Below, piece after piece: positions 47,127 to 55,027 of a stretch of DNA of 64,000 bases. The DNA comes from Anianabacter salinae (GTDB lineage: Bacteria > Pseudomonadota > Alphaproteobacteria > Rhodobacterales > Rhodobacteraceae): contig NZ_JAHQZS010000002.1 in the NCBI RefSeq assembly GCF_019061145.1, positions 1-64,000 of the forward strand, in the 5' to 3' direction. Made by a program: the position numbers and the translations under genes. Under the pieces are notes generated by a model, which saw nothing but the letters and a program-made list of their open reading frames with translations, did no database searches and was not told the DNA's origin. Each line of letters opens with the position of its first letter. The first letter of the stretch is position 1.

Positions 47127-48362
47127 ATGGACCTTGGAATGACGGACCGGATCAAGGATCTGGTTGCCCGCGTGCGCGACATGGTCGAGACCGACATCGC
47201 GCCGCTCGACGCCGAATACCACGCCGAGGTCGGCAGGCACCCGTCGGGCGACCGGTTCCAACACACGGACCGCCAGCTTGAAATCCTCGACACCCTCAAG
47301 GCCGAGGCGAAGAAGCGCGGCCTGTGGAACTTCTGGCTGACCGGCAGCGACAAGGGCTTCGGGCTGTCGACGGTCGAATACGCCTACCTCGCCGAGGAGA
47401 TGGGCAAGGTTCCGATCGCCGCCGAGGTGTTCAATTGCAATGCGCCCGACACCGGCAACATGGAGGTGCTGGAACGCTACGGCACGCAGGCGCAAAAGGA
47501 TCGCTGGCTGCCTGACCTGCTGGAAGGCCGCACCCGCTCTGCCTACCTGATGACCGAGCCGGGCGTGGCCTCGTCCGACGCGACCAACATCTCGATGCGG
47601 GCGACGCGTGACGGCGACGGCTGGGTCCTGAACGGCGAAAAGCACTGGATCAGCGGCGCCGGCGATCCGCGCTGCGGCCTCTACATCACCATGACCGAAA
47701 CCGCGCCCGAGGCCGCCAAGCACGCCCGCCACACGATGTTCCTGCTGGATGCCAAGACGCCCGGCGTCGAGGTGCTGCGCCCGATGACCGTCTTCGGCCA
47801 CGACGACGCGCCGCACGGCCACATGCACATCCGCTTTACCGATGTGCGCATCCCCGCCGAGGCGGTCGTTCTGGGCGAGGGGCGCGGCTTCGAGGTGGCG
47901 CAGGGCCGTCTTGGCCCGGGCCGCATCCACCACTGCATGCGCGCCATCGGCCAGGCCGAACGCGCGCTTGAATTGATGATCCGCCGCGCCCGCTCGCGTG
48001 AGGCGTTCGGCAAGAAGCTGGTGGACCTTGGCGCCAACTACGACATCATCGCCGAATGCCGGATGGAGATCGAACAGGCGCGCCTGCTCTGCCTGAAGGC
48101 GGCGTGGATGATGGACACCGAAGGCACCCGCGCCGCCCAGCCCTGGATCAGCCAGATCAAGGTCGTCGCCCCGCGCATGGCGCTCAAGGTGGTGGACGAG
48201 GCGATGCAGATGCATGGCGGATCGGGCATCAGCCAGGACTTTCCGCTGGCGCATATGTGGACCCACCTGCGCACCCTGCGCTTCGCCGATGGCCCCGACG
48301 CGGTCCACCGCCGCCAGGTCGCCCGCGCCGAGCTGCGCAAGTACACCAACGAAGCCACCTGA
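47127..48362 (+). CDS. Acyl-CoA dehydrogenase
   Basis: A 411-residue FAD enzyme introducing a 2,3-double bond in an acyl-CoA. It has the typical three-domain fold: helical N-terminal domain, beta domain with AYLMTEPGVASSDATNI and GEKHWISGAG, and C-terminal helices with RRARSREAFGKKL and MQMHGGSGISQDFPLAHMW. The catalytic Glu is not placed with certainty. GGGGAGGAACC precedes ATG 47127. The stop overlaps the SDR start as TGATG. It belongs to the ACAD10/11-like or medium-chain group by appearance, which is inference. Confidence 0.92.
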   Translation: MDLGMTDRIKDLVARVRDMVETDIAPLDAEYHAEVGRHPSGDRFQHTDRQLEILDTLKAEAKKRGLWNFWLTGSDKGFGLSTVEYAYLAEEMGKVPIAAEVFNCNAPDTGNMEVLERYGTQAQKDRWLPDLLEGRTRSAYLMTEPGVASSDATNISMRATRDGDGWVLNGEKHWISGAGDPRCGLYITMTETAPEAAKHARHTMFLLDAKTPGVEVLRPMTVFGHDDAPHGHMHIRFTDVRIPAEAVVLGEGRGFEVAQGRLGPGRIHHCMRAIGQAERALELMIRRARSREAFGKKLVDLGANYDIIAECRMEIEQARLLCLKAAWMMDTEGTRAAQPWISQIKVVAPRMALKVVDEAMQMHGGSGISQDFPLAHMWTHLRTLRFADGPDAVHRRQVARAELRKYTNEAT

Positions 48363-49117
48363 TGCGCCTCGCGGGCCTCACCGCTTTGATCACCGGGGCG
48401 GGCGGCGGGTTCGGGCAGGCCGCAGCCCGCCGCTTTGCCGCCGAGGGCGCGCGGCTTGCCCTGTCGGACATCGGCCCCATCGACACGGAGGGCCTGCCCG
48501 AGGGCACGCTGACGGCGCGGCTCGACGTGACGGATGACGCCGCCTGGGCCGCGCACATGGCCGAGATCGCGCGCCGCTTCGGCAGGCTCGACGTCGCGGT
48601 CAACAACGCCGGCATTGGCGGCACCATGGCGCCGATCCAGCATACCTCACCCGAGGATTTCGACCGCATCATGGCTGTCAACGCGCGTGGCACCTTCCTC
48701 GGCCTGCGCCACCAGATCCCCGCCATGGCGGACCGCGGCGGCGCCATCGTCAACATCGCCTCCGCCGCCGGGCTTGTCGGTGCAGGCCAGCTTGCCGCCT
48801 ATGCCGCATCGAAACACGCGGTCATCGGCCTGACGAAATCCGCCGCAGACGAGACCGCGCGCAAGGGCATACGCGTCAACGCGCTGTGCCCCAGCTTTGC
48901 CGCCACGCCGCTGTTCGACGCGATGGCCGATGCCGTCGCCGCGCGCCACGACACGGACCGCGCCGCCGCCTATGACCGCATCGCCGCCCGCATCCCAATG
49001 CGCCGCGTCGCCGTGCCCAAAGACATCCTAGAGGCGCTGCTGCTGCTCGCAGACCCCGCGAACAGCTTCATGACCGGCCAAGCCCTCGCCGTCGACGGTG
49101 GCCTCACAGCCGTCTGA
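48362..49117 (+). CDS. Short-chain dehydrogenase/reductase
   Basis: A 251-residue classical SDR, last gene of the acyl-CoA operon. The cofactor motif is LITGAGGGFGQAAARRF, with VNNAGIGG, the catalytic Ser region VNIASAAGLV and YAASKHAVIGL (YxxxK). An acidic Asp after beta-2 (LALSDIG) points to NAD+ preference, and RLDVTDDAA fits the adenine pocket. A 3-hydroxyacyl-CoA dehydrogenase role would complete the pathway of the operon. The start overlaps the previous stop (TGATG). Confidence 0.92.
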   Translation: MRLAGLTALITGAGGGFGQAAARRFAAEGARLALSDIGPIDTEGLPEGTLTARLDVTDDAAWAAHMAEIARRFGRLDVAVNNAGIGGTMAPIQHTSPEDFDRIMAVNARGTFLGLRHQIPAMADRGGAIVNIASAAGLVGAGQLAAYAASKHAVIGLTKSAADETARKGIRVNALCPSFAATPLFDAMADAVAARHDTDRAAAYDRIAARIPMRRVAVPKDILEALLLLADPANSFMTGQALAVDGGLTAV

Positions 49118-49134
49118 CACCGGTCCGACCCGTC

Positions 49135-49191
49135 TCATCTTTGGTCTTCAAATACCTCCAGGGGGGTCTGGGGGGACAGCGTCCCCCCAGC
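49135..49191. repeat. 57-bp perfect repeat, copy 2 (SDR-kynU gap)
   Basis: Identical over 57 nt to 41497-41553, in the same orientation, 7.6 kb away. It lies between the convergent SDR and kynureninase genes, 15 nt before the kynU stop. On the minus strand it follows kynU and its GC-rich hairpin could terminate that transcript. Confidence 0.85.
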
Positions 49192-49206
49192 CGCGCCGCC
49201 GGGGCT

Positions 49207-50400
49207 TCAGGTCACGGCAGCGCGCACCAGATACGCAGGATCGTCCCAAAGCCGCCCATCCAGCACATCGCCCAGCACCTCCGCCGCCCGCAGGATATCC
49301 GCCTCCGAGGTGTACAGCGGCGTGATGCCAAAGCGCATGATGTCGGGCGCGCGGAAATCGCCGATTACCCCGCGTGCGATCAGCGCCTGCATCGCGGCAT
49401 AGCCCTGTTCGAAGCGGAACGACACCTGAGACCCGCGCTGCGCCGGATCGCGCGGCGAGGCGAGCGCAAGGTCCGGGCAGCGCGCGGCGACCTCGGCGAT
49501 GAACAGCTCCGACAACTCCACCGACCGTGCCCGCAGCGCCGCCATGTCCACGCCGTCCCAGACGTCCAGCGCGGTCTCGAGCGCCGCCATCTGGATTACC
49601 GGCGGGGTGCCGACGCGCATCCGCTCGATCCCGCGTCCCGCGCGGTAATCGGAATCAAAGGCGAAGGGCGCCGCATGGCCCAGCCACCCCTGCAGGGCGG
49701 GGTCCGCCACATCGGCATGTTTCGGCGCGACGTAGATGAACGCGGGCGCGCCGGGGCCGCCGTTGAGGAACTTGTAGGTGCAGCCCACCGCGAAATCCGC
49801 CGCGCCGCCGGTCACGTCCACCGGCAAGGCCCCGGCGGAATGGGCCAGATCCCAGACTGCCAGCGCGCCCGCGTCATGGGCCTGCGCTGTCAGCGCGGGC
49901 AGGTCATGGCGACGTCCGGTTCGGTAATCCACCTCGGTCAGCATCAGGACGGCGACGGTGTCGTCGATGTGGTCCGCGACGTCTTCGGGCGGCGCGGTCT
50001 TGACGACGTGCCCCTGCGCCATTAGGCGCGCGAGGCCCTCGGCCATGTAAAGGTCTGTTGGGAAATTGCCTGTGTCCGACAGGATCACCCGGCGCTCGGG
50101 GCGTAGGGCCAGTGCGGCGGCAAGCGCCTGGTAGACCTTGATCGACAGGGTGTCGCCCAGAACCACCGTGCCTTCGGGCGCGCCGATCAGCGCGCCGATG
50201 CGGTCACCCAACCGCGCAGGTTGCGCCATCCATCCGGCCTTGTTCCAGCCGGTGATAAGCATCTCGCCCCATTCCTGCGTGACCGCCTGCGCGACGCGCG
50301 CGGCGGCGGCGCGGGGCAGGGGGCCGAGCGAATTGCCGTCGAGATAGACGATGCCGCCGGGCAGGTCGAACAGCGCGCGGGTGGCTGTGAAGTCGGTCAT
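49207..50400 (-). CDS. kynU: Kynureninase
   Basis: A 397-residue PLP enzyme that cleaves kynurenine to anthranilate and alanine. The PLP lysine is in DFAVGCTYKFLNGGPGAP, with VYLDGNSLGPLPRAA near the N-terminus and WDLAHSAGALPVD binding the cofactor ring. The start is ATG 50400 (MTDFTATRALFDLPGG) with AAGGA 8 nt upstream; ATG 50409 is an alternative. Tryptophan dioxygenase and kynurenine formamidase are not adjacent, so the pathway is scattered or uses distant genes. pntB lies upstream, with a twin-hairpin element between. Confidence 0.95.
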   Translation of the reverse strand: MTDFTATRALFDLPGGIVYLDGNSLGPLPRAAAARVAQAVTQEWGEMLITGWNKAGWMAQPARLGDRIGALIGAPEGTVVLGDTLSIKVYQALAAALALRPERRVILSDTGNFPTDLYMAEGLARLMAQGHVVKTAPPEDVADHIDDTVAVLMLTEVDYRTGRRHDLPALTAQAHDAGALAVWDLAHSAGALPVDVTGGAADFAVGCTYKFLNGGPGAPAFIYVAPKHADVADPALQGWLGHAAPFAFDSDYRAGRGIERMRVGTPPVIQMAALETALDVWDGVDMAALRARSVELSELFIAEVAARCPDLALASPRDPAQRGSQVSFRFEQGYAAMQALIARGVIGDFRAPDIMRFGITPLYTSEADILRAAEVLGDVLDGRLWDDPAYLVRAAVT

Positions 50401-50418
50401 GGGAGACATCCTTGAACC

Positions 50419-50488
50419 CAAAGCCTCGACGAGGCTTTGTCGTCAGACTTTCGATGAAAGTCTGGCGCCGGGGCCGTGGCCCCGGCGC
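50419..50488 (-). repeat. Twin-hairpin element, copy 2, plus GC hairpin (3' of pntB)
   Basis: On the minus strand the order is a GC hairpin (50465-50488: GCGCCGGGGCC / GGCCCCGGCGC on the plus strand), then hairpin A (50444-50464, CAGACTTTC/GAAAGTCTG), then hairpin B (50419-50439, CAAAGCCTC/GAGGCTTTG). The A-B order relative to pntB equals that after ispG and after the SDR at 54192. Base changes in the stems are compensated between copies. Placed between pntB and kynU it probably ends or stabilises the pnt transcript. Confidence 0.8.
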
Positions 50489-50494
50489 GCCGGA

Positions 50495-51928
50495 TCAGTC
50501 GATCTTGGGCAGAAGCGCGTCGAGCGAGGCCTTGGCGTCGCCGTAGAACATCCGCGTGTTGTCCTTGAAGAACAGCGGGTTCTCGATGCCGGAATAGCCG
50601 GTGCCTTGGCCGCGCTTGGACACGAACACTTGCTTGGCCTTCCACACCTCCAGAACCGGCATCCCCGCGATGGGCGAGTTGGGATCGTCCTGTGCGGCGG
50701 GATTCACGATGTCGTTCGAGCCGATGACGATCACCACGTCGGTGTCGGGGAAATCGTCGTTGATCTCCTCCATCTCCATGACGATGTCATAGGGCACCTT
50801 GGCCTCTGCTAGAAGCACGTTCATGTGCCCCGGCAGACGCCCCGCGACCGGATGGATCGCAAAGCGCACGTTCTTCCCGGCGGCACGCAGCTTGCGCGTC
50901 AACTCGCTCACCGCCTGCTGGGCCTGCGCGACCGCCATGCCGTAGCCGGGCACGATGATGACGCTGTCGGCCTCGTTCAGCGCGGATGCCACGCCGTCGG
51001 CCTCGATGGCGACCTGTTCGCCCTCGACCGCTGCCTGCGCGCCCTGCGGGCCGCCGAAGCCGCCGAGGATCACGCTGACGAAGGACCGGTTCATCGCCTT
51101 GCACATGATGTAGGACAGGATCGCGCCCGACGAGCCGACCAGCGCGCCGACCACGATCAGAAGGTCGTTTCCGAGCGAAAAGCCGATCGCCGCTGCTGCC
51201 CAGCCGGAATAGCTGTTCAGCATCGACACCACGACGGGCATGTCCGCGCCGCCGATGCCCATGATCAGGTGATAGCCGATGAACAGCGCGGCCAGCGTCA
51301 TCAGGAACAGCGGCAGCGCGCCGCCGGTGTTGAAGTACCAGATCAGGCACAGCACCGACACCAGCGCCGCGCCGGCGTTCAGCATATGGCCACCGGGCAG
51401 CTTCTGCGCCGCGGTGTTCACCTTGCCCGCCAGCTTGCCATAGGCGATCACCGAGCCGGTGAAGGTCACCGCGCCGATGAACACGCCGAGGAACAGCTCG
51501 ACCCGCAGGATGTTGATCTCGACCGTGTCCTTCTTGGCAAGAAGCGCTGCGAAGCCTTCGGTCATTGCGCGCGCTGCGGGGTCCATCGCCAGCACGCGGG
51601 CCAGTTCGATATGGGCGTTGTAGCCCACGAATACCGCCGCCAGGCCGACAAGGCTGTGCATCGCCGCCACCAGTTCGGGCATCTGCGTCATCTGCACGCG
51701 CTGCGCCAGCTGCACACCGATCACGCCGCCCATGGCGATCAGGATGACCGACACCAGCCACAGGCCCGATCCCGGCCCGATGATCGTCGCAAAGACCGCA
51801 AGGCCCATGCCGACGATGCCGTACCAGACCGCGCGCTTGGCGCTTTCCTGTCCCGACAGCCCCCCGAGCGCAAGGATGAAGAGAACCGCCGCGACCACGT
51901 AGGCCGCCGTTGTGAAACCGAATTCCAT
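50495..51928 (-). CDS. pntB: NAD(P) transhydrogenase subunit beta
   Basis: A 477-residue membrane protein with about eight or nine transmembrane helices in its first 270 residues and a C-terminal NADP(H)-binding domain III ([53 protein letters not shown]). With PntA it uses the proton gradient to reduce NADP+ with NADH, supplying NADPH. A GAGGAGGG site lies upstream of ATG 51928, 16 nt after pntA. Twin hairpins follow. Confidence 0.96.
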   Translation of the reverse strand: MEFGFTTAAYVVAAVLFILALGGLSGQESAKRAVWYGIVGMGLAVFATIIGPGSGLWLVSVILIAMGGVIGVQLAQRVQMTQMPELVAAMHSLVGLAAVFVGYNAHIELARVLAMDPAARAMTEGFAALLAKKDTVEINILRVELFLGVFIGAVTFTGSVIAYGKLAGKVNTAAQKLPGGHMLNAGAALVSVLCLIWYFNTGGALPLFLMTLAALFIGYHLIMGIGGADMPVVVSMLNSYSGWAAAAIGFSLGNDLLIVVGALVGSSGAILSYIMCKAMNRSFVSVILGGFGGPQGAQAAVEGEQVAIEADGVASALNEADSVIIVPGYGMAVAQAQQAVSELTRKLRAAGKNVRFAIHPVAGRLPGHMNVLLAEAKVPYDIVMEMEEINDDFPDTDVVIVIGSNDIVNPAAQDDPNSPIAGMPVLEVWKAKQVFVSKRGQGTGYSGIENPLFFKDNTRMFYGDAKASLDALLPKID

Positions 51929-51944
51929 GGGTTTCCCTCCTCGC

Positions 51945-53519
51945 TCAGGACTTCTGGAACATGGCGAGCATGCGCCGTGTCACCAGGAAGCCGCCGAAAA
52001 TGTTGATCCCGGCCATGAACACCGACAGGCCCGCCAGCAGGATCACGAGGAACGACCCCGATCCGATCTGCATGAGCGCGCCGAGGATGATGATCGACGA
52101 GATCGCGTTTGTGATCGCCATCAGCGGCGTGTGCAGGCTGTGCGCCACGCCCCAGATCACCTGGAAGCCGACGAAGACCGCCAGAACGAACACGATGAAG
52201 TGCTGCATGAAGCTGGCGGGGGCGACCAGCCCGACCCCAAGCAGTAGCGCCGCGCCAACGGCCAGAAGCGTAACCTGTTGCTTGGTCTGCTTCTGGAAGG
52301 TGGCCGTTTCGGCGGCGCGCTTTTCCTCGGGCGTCAGCTCTTTCGCCTTTTCCCGCTTCGGCTGGGCCGCGATGGCCGCCACCTTGGGCGGCGGCGGCGG
52401 CCATGTCACGTCGCCCTCATGGGTGATCGTGGCCCCGCGGATCACGTCGTCTTCCATGTTGTGTGCGACCTTGCCGTCCTTTTCGGGCGTCAGGTCGGTC
52501 ATCATGTGACGGATGTTGGTGGCGTAGAGCGTGGACGACTGGGTCGCCATGCGCGACGGGAAGTCGGTATAGCCGACGATGGTCACGCCGTTGTCGGTGA
52601 CGATCTTCTCGTCCATCACGGTCAGCTTGCAGTTGCCCCCACGCTCGGCGGCGAGGTCGATGATGACCGATCCGGGCTTCATCGCCTTGACCATGTCCTC
52701 GGTCCACAGCTCGGGCGCCTCGCGGTTGGGGATCAGCGCCGTGGTGATGACGATGTCCATGTCGGGCGCAAGCTCGCGGAACTTGGCAAGCTGCGCCTCA
52801 CGGAACTCAGGGGAAGACGGCTTGGCGTAGCCGCCCGATTCAGATCCGTCCGAAGGCGCGTCCTCGAAATCGAGGTAGACGAACTCGGCGCCCATCGATT
52901 CGACCTGTTCGGCCACTTCGGGGCGCACGTCGAAGGCGTAGGTCATCGCGCCCAGCGACGTCGCCGTGCCGATGGCGGCCAGACCGGCGACACCCGCGCC
53001 GACGACCAGAACTTTGGCCGGGGGCACCTTGCCCGCCGCCGTCACCTGCCCGGTGAAGAAGCGGCCAAAGTTGCTGCCCGCCTCGATCACCGCGCGGTAG
53101 CCCGCGATATTGGCCATCGATGACAGCGCGTCCATCTTCTGTGCGCGGCTGATGCGCGGGACCATGTCCATCGCGATCACGCTTGCCGATTTCGACCGGC
53201 ACAGCTCCATCAGGTCCTCGTTCGAGGCCGGATAGAAGAACGATATCAACAGCTTGCCCTTGGTCAGGCGCTTGGCCTCGACGTCGGTGGGGGGGCGCAC
53301 CTTGGCGACCACGTCCGACACCTTCCACAGGGCCGCCGGGGTCTTGATGATCTCGACACCGGCCGCTTCATAGGCCGCGTCGGTAAAGCCCGCGCGCTCG
53401 CCCGCGCCGGTCTCGATCGCGCAGTCGTAGCCGAGTTTCTGGAGTTGCAAGGCGCTGTCGGGCGTCATCGCCACCCGCGCTTCGCCGTCGAGGATTTCCT
53501 TCGGGGTTCCGATCTTCAC
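51945..53519 (-). CDS. pntA: NAD(P) transhydrogenase subunit alpha
   Basis: A 524-residue subunit with the alanine-dehydrogenase-like NAD(H) domain I ([20 protein letters not shown], then [17 protein letters not shown] at about 172) and three to four C-terminal transmembrane helices (about 415-515). It is the fused form; in Rhodospirillum the same parts are split into two genes. A GTG start at 53519 follows GAGGGACG. It heads the pntA-pntB operon. Confidence 0.96.
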   Translation of the reverse strand: MKIGTPKEILDGEARVAMTPDSALQLQKLGYDCAIETGAGERAGFTDAAYEAAGVEIIKTPAALWKVSDVVAKVRPPTDVEAKRLTKGKLLISFFYPASNEDLMELCRSKSASVIAMDMVPRISRAQKMDALSSMANIAGYRAVIEAGSNFGRFFTGQVTAAGKVPPAKVLVVGAGVAGLAAIGTATSLGAMTYAFDVRPEVAEQVESMGAEFVYLDFEDAPSDGSESGGYAKPSSPEFREAQLAKFRELAPDMDIVITTALIPNREAPELWTEDMVKAMKPGSVIIDLAAERGGNCKLTVMDEKIVTDNGVTIVGYTDFPSRMATQSSTLYATNIRHMMTDLTPEKDGKVAHNMEDDVIRGATITHEGDVTWPPPPPKVAAIAAQPKREKAKELTPEEKRAAETATFQKQTKQQVTLLAVGAALLLGVGLVAPASFMQHFIVFVLAVFVGFQVIWGVAHSLHTPLMAITNAISSIIILGALMQIGSGSFLVILLAGLSVFMAGINIFGGFLVTRRMLAMFQKS

Positions 53520-53641
53520 TTGGTCGTCCCTCTATTTGCCGATTTGGCCGTAATGGTGGGGCGCAGTCGCCGAAAGTCTAATAAACAGGCCTTTGGGTCA
53601 GGAACAACCCGAGACTCGCACGGGACGCGCAATAATGTTGC

Positions 53642-54079
53642 TCAAAGCCATCGCCGGGTCTTTCGGGACCACGCGTCGAAGGCCGTGCCAAAGCCTGCGC
53701 GCAGGCGGTCTTCTTCGGGGAGGATGAACCGGCGGGTGAGGATTACGGCGAAGACAGGCACAAGGATCAGGCCCAGCGGCGCGGACAGGATCAGCGTCGA
53801 CCCGACCAGAACCAGCACGTCGCCCAGATAGATCGGGTTGCGGCTGAACCGGAAGATCCCGCTTGTGACCAGCGCCTGCGGCTGGCGGTGCGGGATCACC
53901 GTGGTGCGGGCGCGGCCCATCTCGGCGACGGCAGCGGCCATCAGGAACAGGCCGAACAGGACAAGCGCCCAGCCGCCATAGGCATAGGCGCCCAGCGGCA
54001 CCGGCCAGAGTTTCGCGATGATCCAGACCCCGGCAAGATGCAGGGCGAGCCAGACGGGAGGCAGGTCGATCCATTTCAT
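53642..54079 (-). CDS. Isoprenylcysteine carboxyl methyltransferase family protein
   Basis: A 145-residue membrane protein with about four helices and the ICMT/PEMT signature in its second half: TSGIFRFSRNPIYLGDVLV and the Glu pair in RRFILPEEDRLRAGFG. This fold uses SAM to methylate lipids or lipid-linked carboxylates. In bacteria the substrate is usually unknown. ATG 54079 starts MKWIDLPPVWLALHL. It diverges from the SDR at 54192. Confidence 0.9.
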   Translation of the reverse strand: MKWIDLPPVWLALHLAGVWIIAKLWPVPLGAYAYGGWALVLFGLFLMAAAVAEMGRARTTVIPHRQPQALVTSGIFRFSRNPIYLGDVLVLVGSTLILSAPLGLILVPVFAVILTRRFILPEEDRLRAGFGTAFDAWSRKTRRWL

Positions 54080-54191
54080 GGCGCGACGCTACGCGAGGTC
54101 AGGTATCCACGCCACCGCAAAGCATGACGCAACCGCTTGCCCCTGCGGGCCGCGCCGGTAGTCTCGGGCGAAGCACAAGGGAGGACGACAG

Positions 54192-54947
54192 ATGCTGGAC
54201 GGCAAGCACGCGCTGATCACCGGGGGCGGCACGGGGATCGGACTGGCGATCGCAGAGGCGCTGGCGGCGCAGGGCGCCGAGGTGACGATCACCGGGCGGC
54301 GGATGGCGGTGCTGGAGGCGGCCGTGGACGGCAACGCGCGGCTGCATCCGCTGGTGATGGACGTGACCGACGAGGCCAATGTGGTGGGCGGCTTCGCGCA
54401 GGCGGTGGATGCGCGCGGGCCGGTGGCGATCCACGTCGCCAACGCGGGCGTCGCCGAAGGGCGTGCGATCCACAAGACCGACATGGAGTTCTGGCGCTGG
54501 ATTCTCGGCACCAACCTGGATGGCTGTTTCCTGACGGTGCGCGAGGCGCTCAAGACCATGCGCGGCGAGGAATGGGGCCGGGTTATCGCGATCTCGTCCA
54601 TCGCGGGCCTCAAGGGACTGAAGGGGGCCGCCGCCTACACCGCGTCCAAACACGGCATGGTTGGCCTGATGCGGGCGCTGGCGGCGGATTATCTTGGCAA
54701 GCCGATCACCTTCAACGCGATCTGCCCGGCCTATGTGCGCACCGAGATCATCGACCGCAATGTCGCCTCGATCAAGGACCGGGCGGGGGTGTCCGACGAG
54801 GAGGCGCTGAAGATGATGGTCGGCGCGAACCCGCATGGGCGGCTGCTGGAGCCGGAGGAAATCGCCGCCGCCGCGCTGTGGCTCTGTGGCCCGGGATCGC
54901 AAAGCGTCAACGGGCAGACGATCCAGATCTCGGGCGGCGAGATGTAG
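54192..54947 (+). CDS. Short-chain dehydrogenase/reductase
   Basis: A 251-residue classical SDR. Cofactor motif ALITGGGTGIGLAIAEAL, TITGRR after beta-2 (Arg pair, suggesting NADP preference), VANAGVAEG, ISSIAGLKGL and YTASKHGMVGLM with the YxxxK pair. It resembles 3-hydroxybutyrate and 3-oxoacyl reductases. GGGAGGACGAC lies before ATG 54192. It faces the dehalogenase gene; a twin-hairpin element follows its stop. It is not obviously part of the dehalogenase operon. Confidence 0.9.
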   Translation: MLDGKHALITGGGTGIGLAIAEALAAQGAEVTITGRRMAVLEAAVDGNARLHPLVMDVTDEANVVGGFAQAVDARGPVAIHVANAGVAEGRAIHKTDMEFWRWILGTNLDGCFLTVREALKTMRGEEWGRVIAISSIAGLKGLKGAAAYTASKHGMVGLMRALAADYLGKPITFNAICPAYVRTEIIDRNVASIKDRAGVSDEEALKMMVGANPHGRLLEPEEIAAAALWLCGPGSQSVNGQTIQISGGEM

Positions 54948-54965
54948 GCACCGGCGCGCGCCAAG

Positions 54966-55017
54966 GGGGTCAGACTTTCACGGAAAGTCTGACCCCAAAG
55001 TCTCGGCGAGACTTTGG
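54966..55017 (+). repeat. Twin-hairpin element, copy 3 (SDR / dehalogenase gap)
   Basis: Hairpin A is 54966-54996 with a 14-bp stem GGGGTCAGACTTTC / GAAAGTCTGACCCC and loop ACG. Hairpin B is 54995-55017, CCAAAGTCTC-GGC-GAGACTTTGG. They share two C bases, so both cannot be fully formed together. The A 5' arm can also pair with the B 5' arm AAAGTCT. It lies 18 nt after the SDR stop and just before the dehalogenase stop. Confidence 0.8.
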
Positions 55018-55027
55018 GCGCGAGGTG

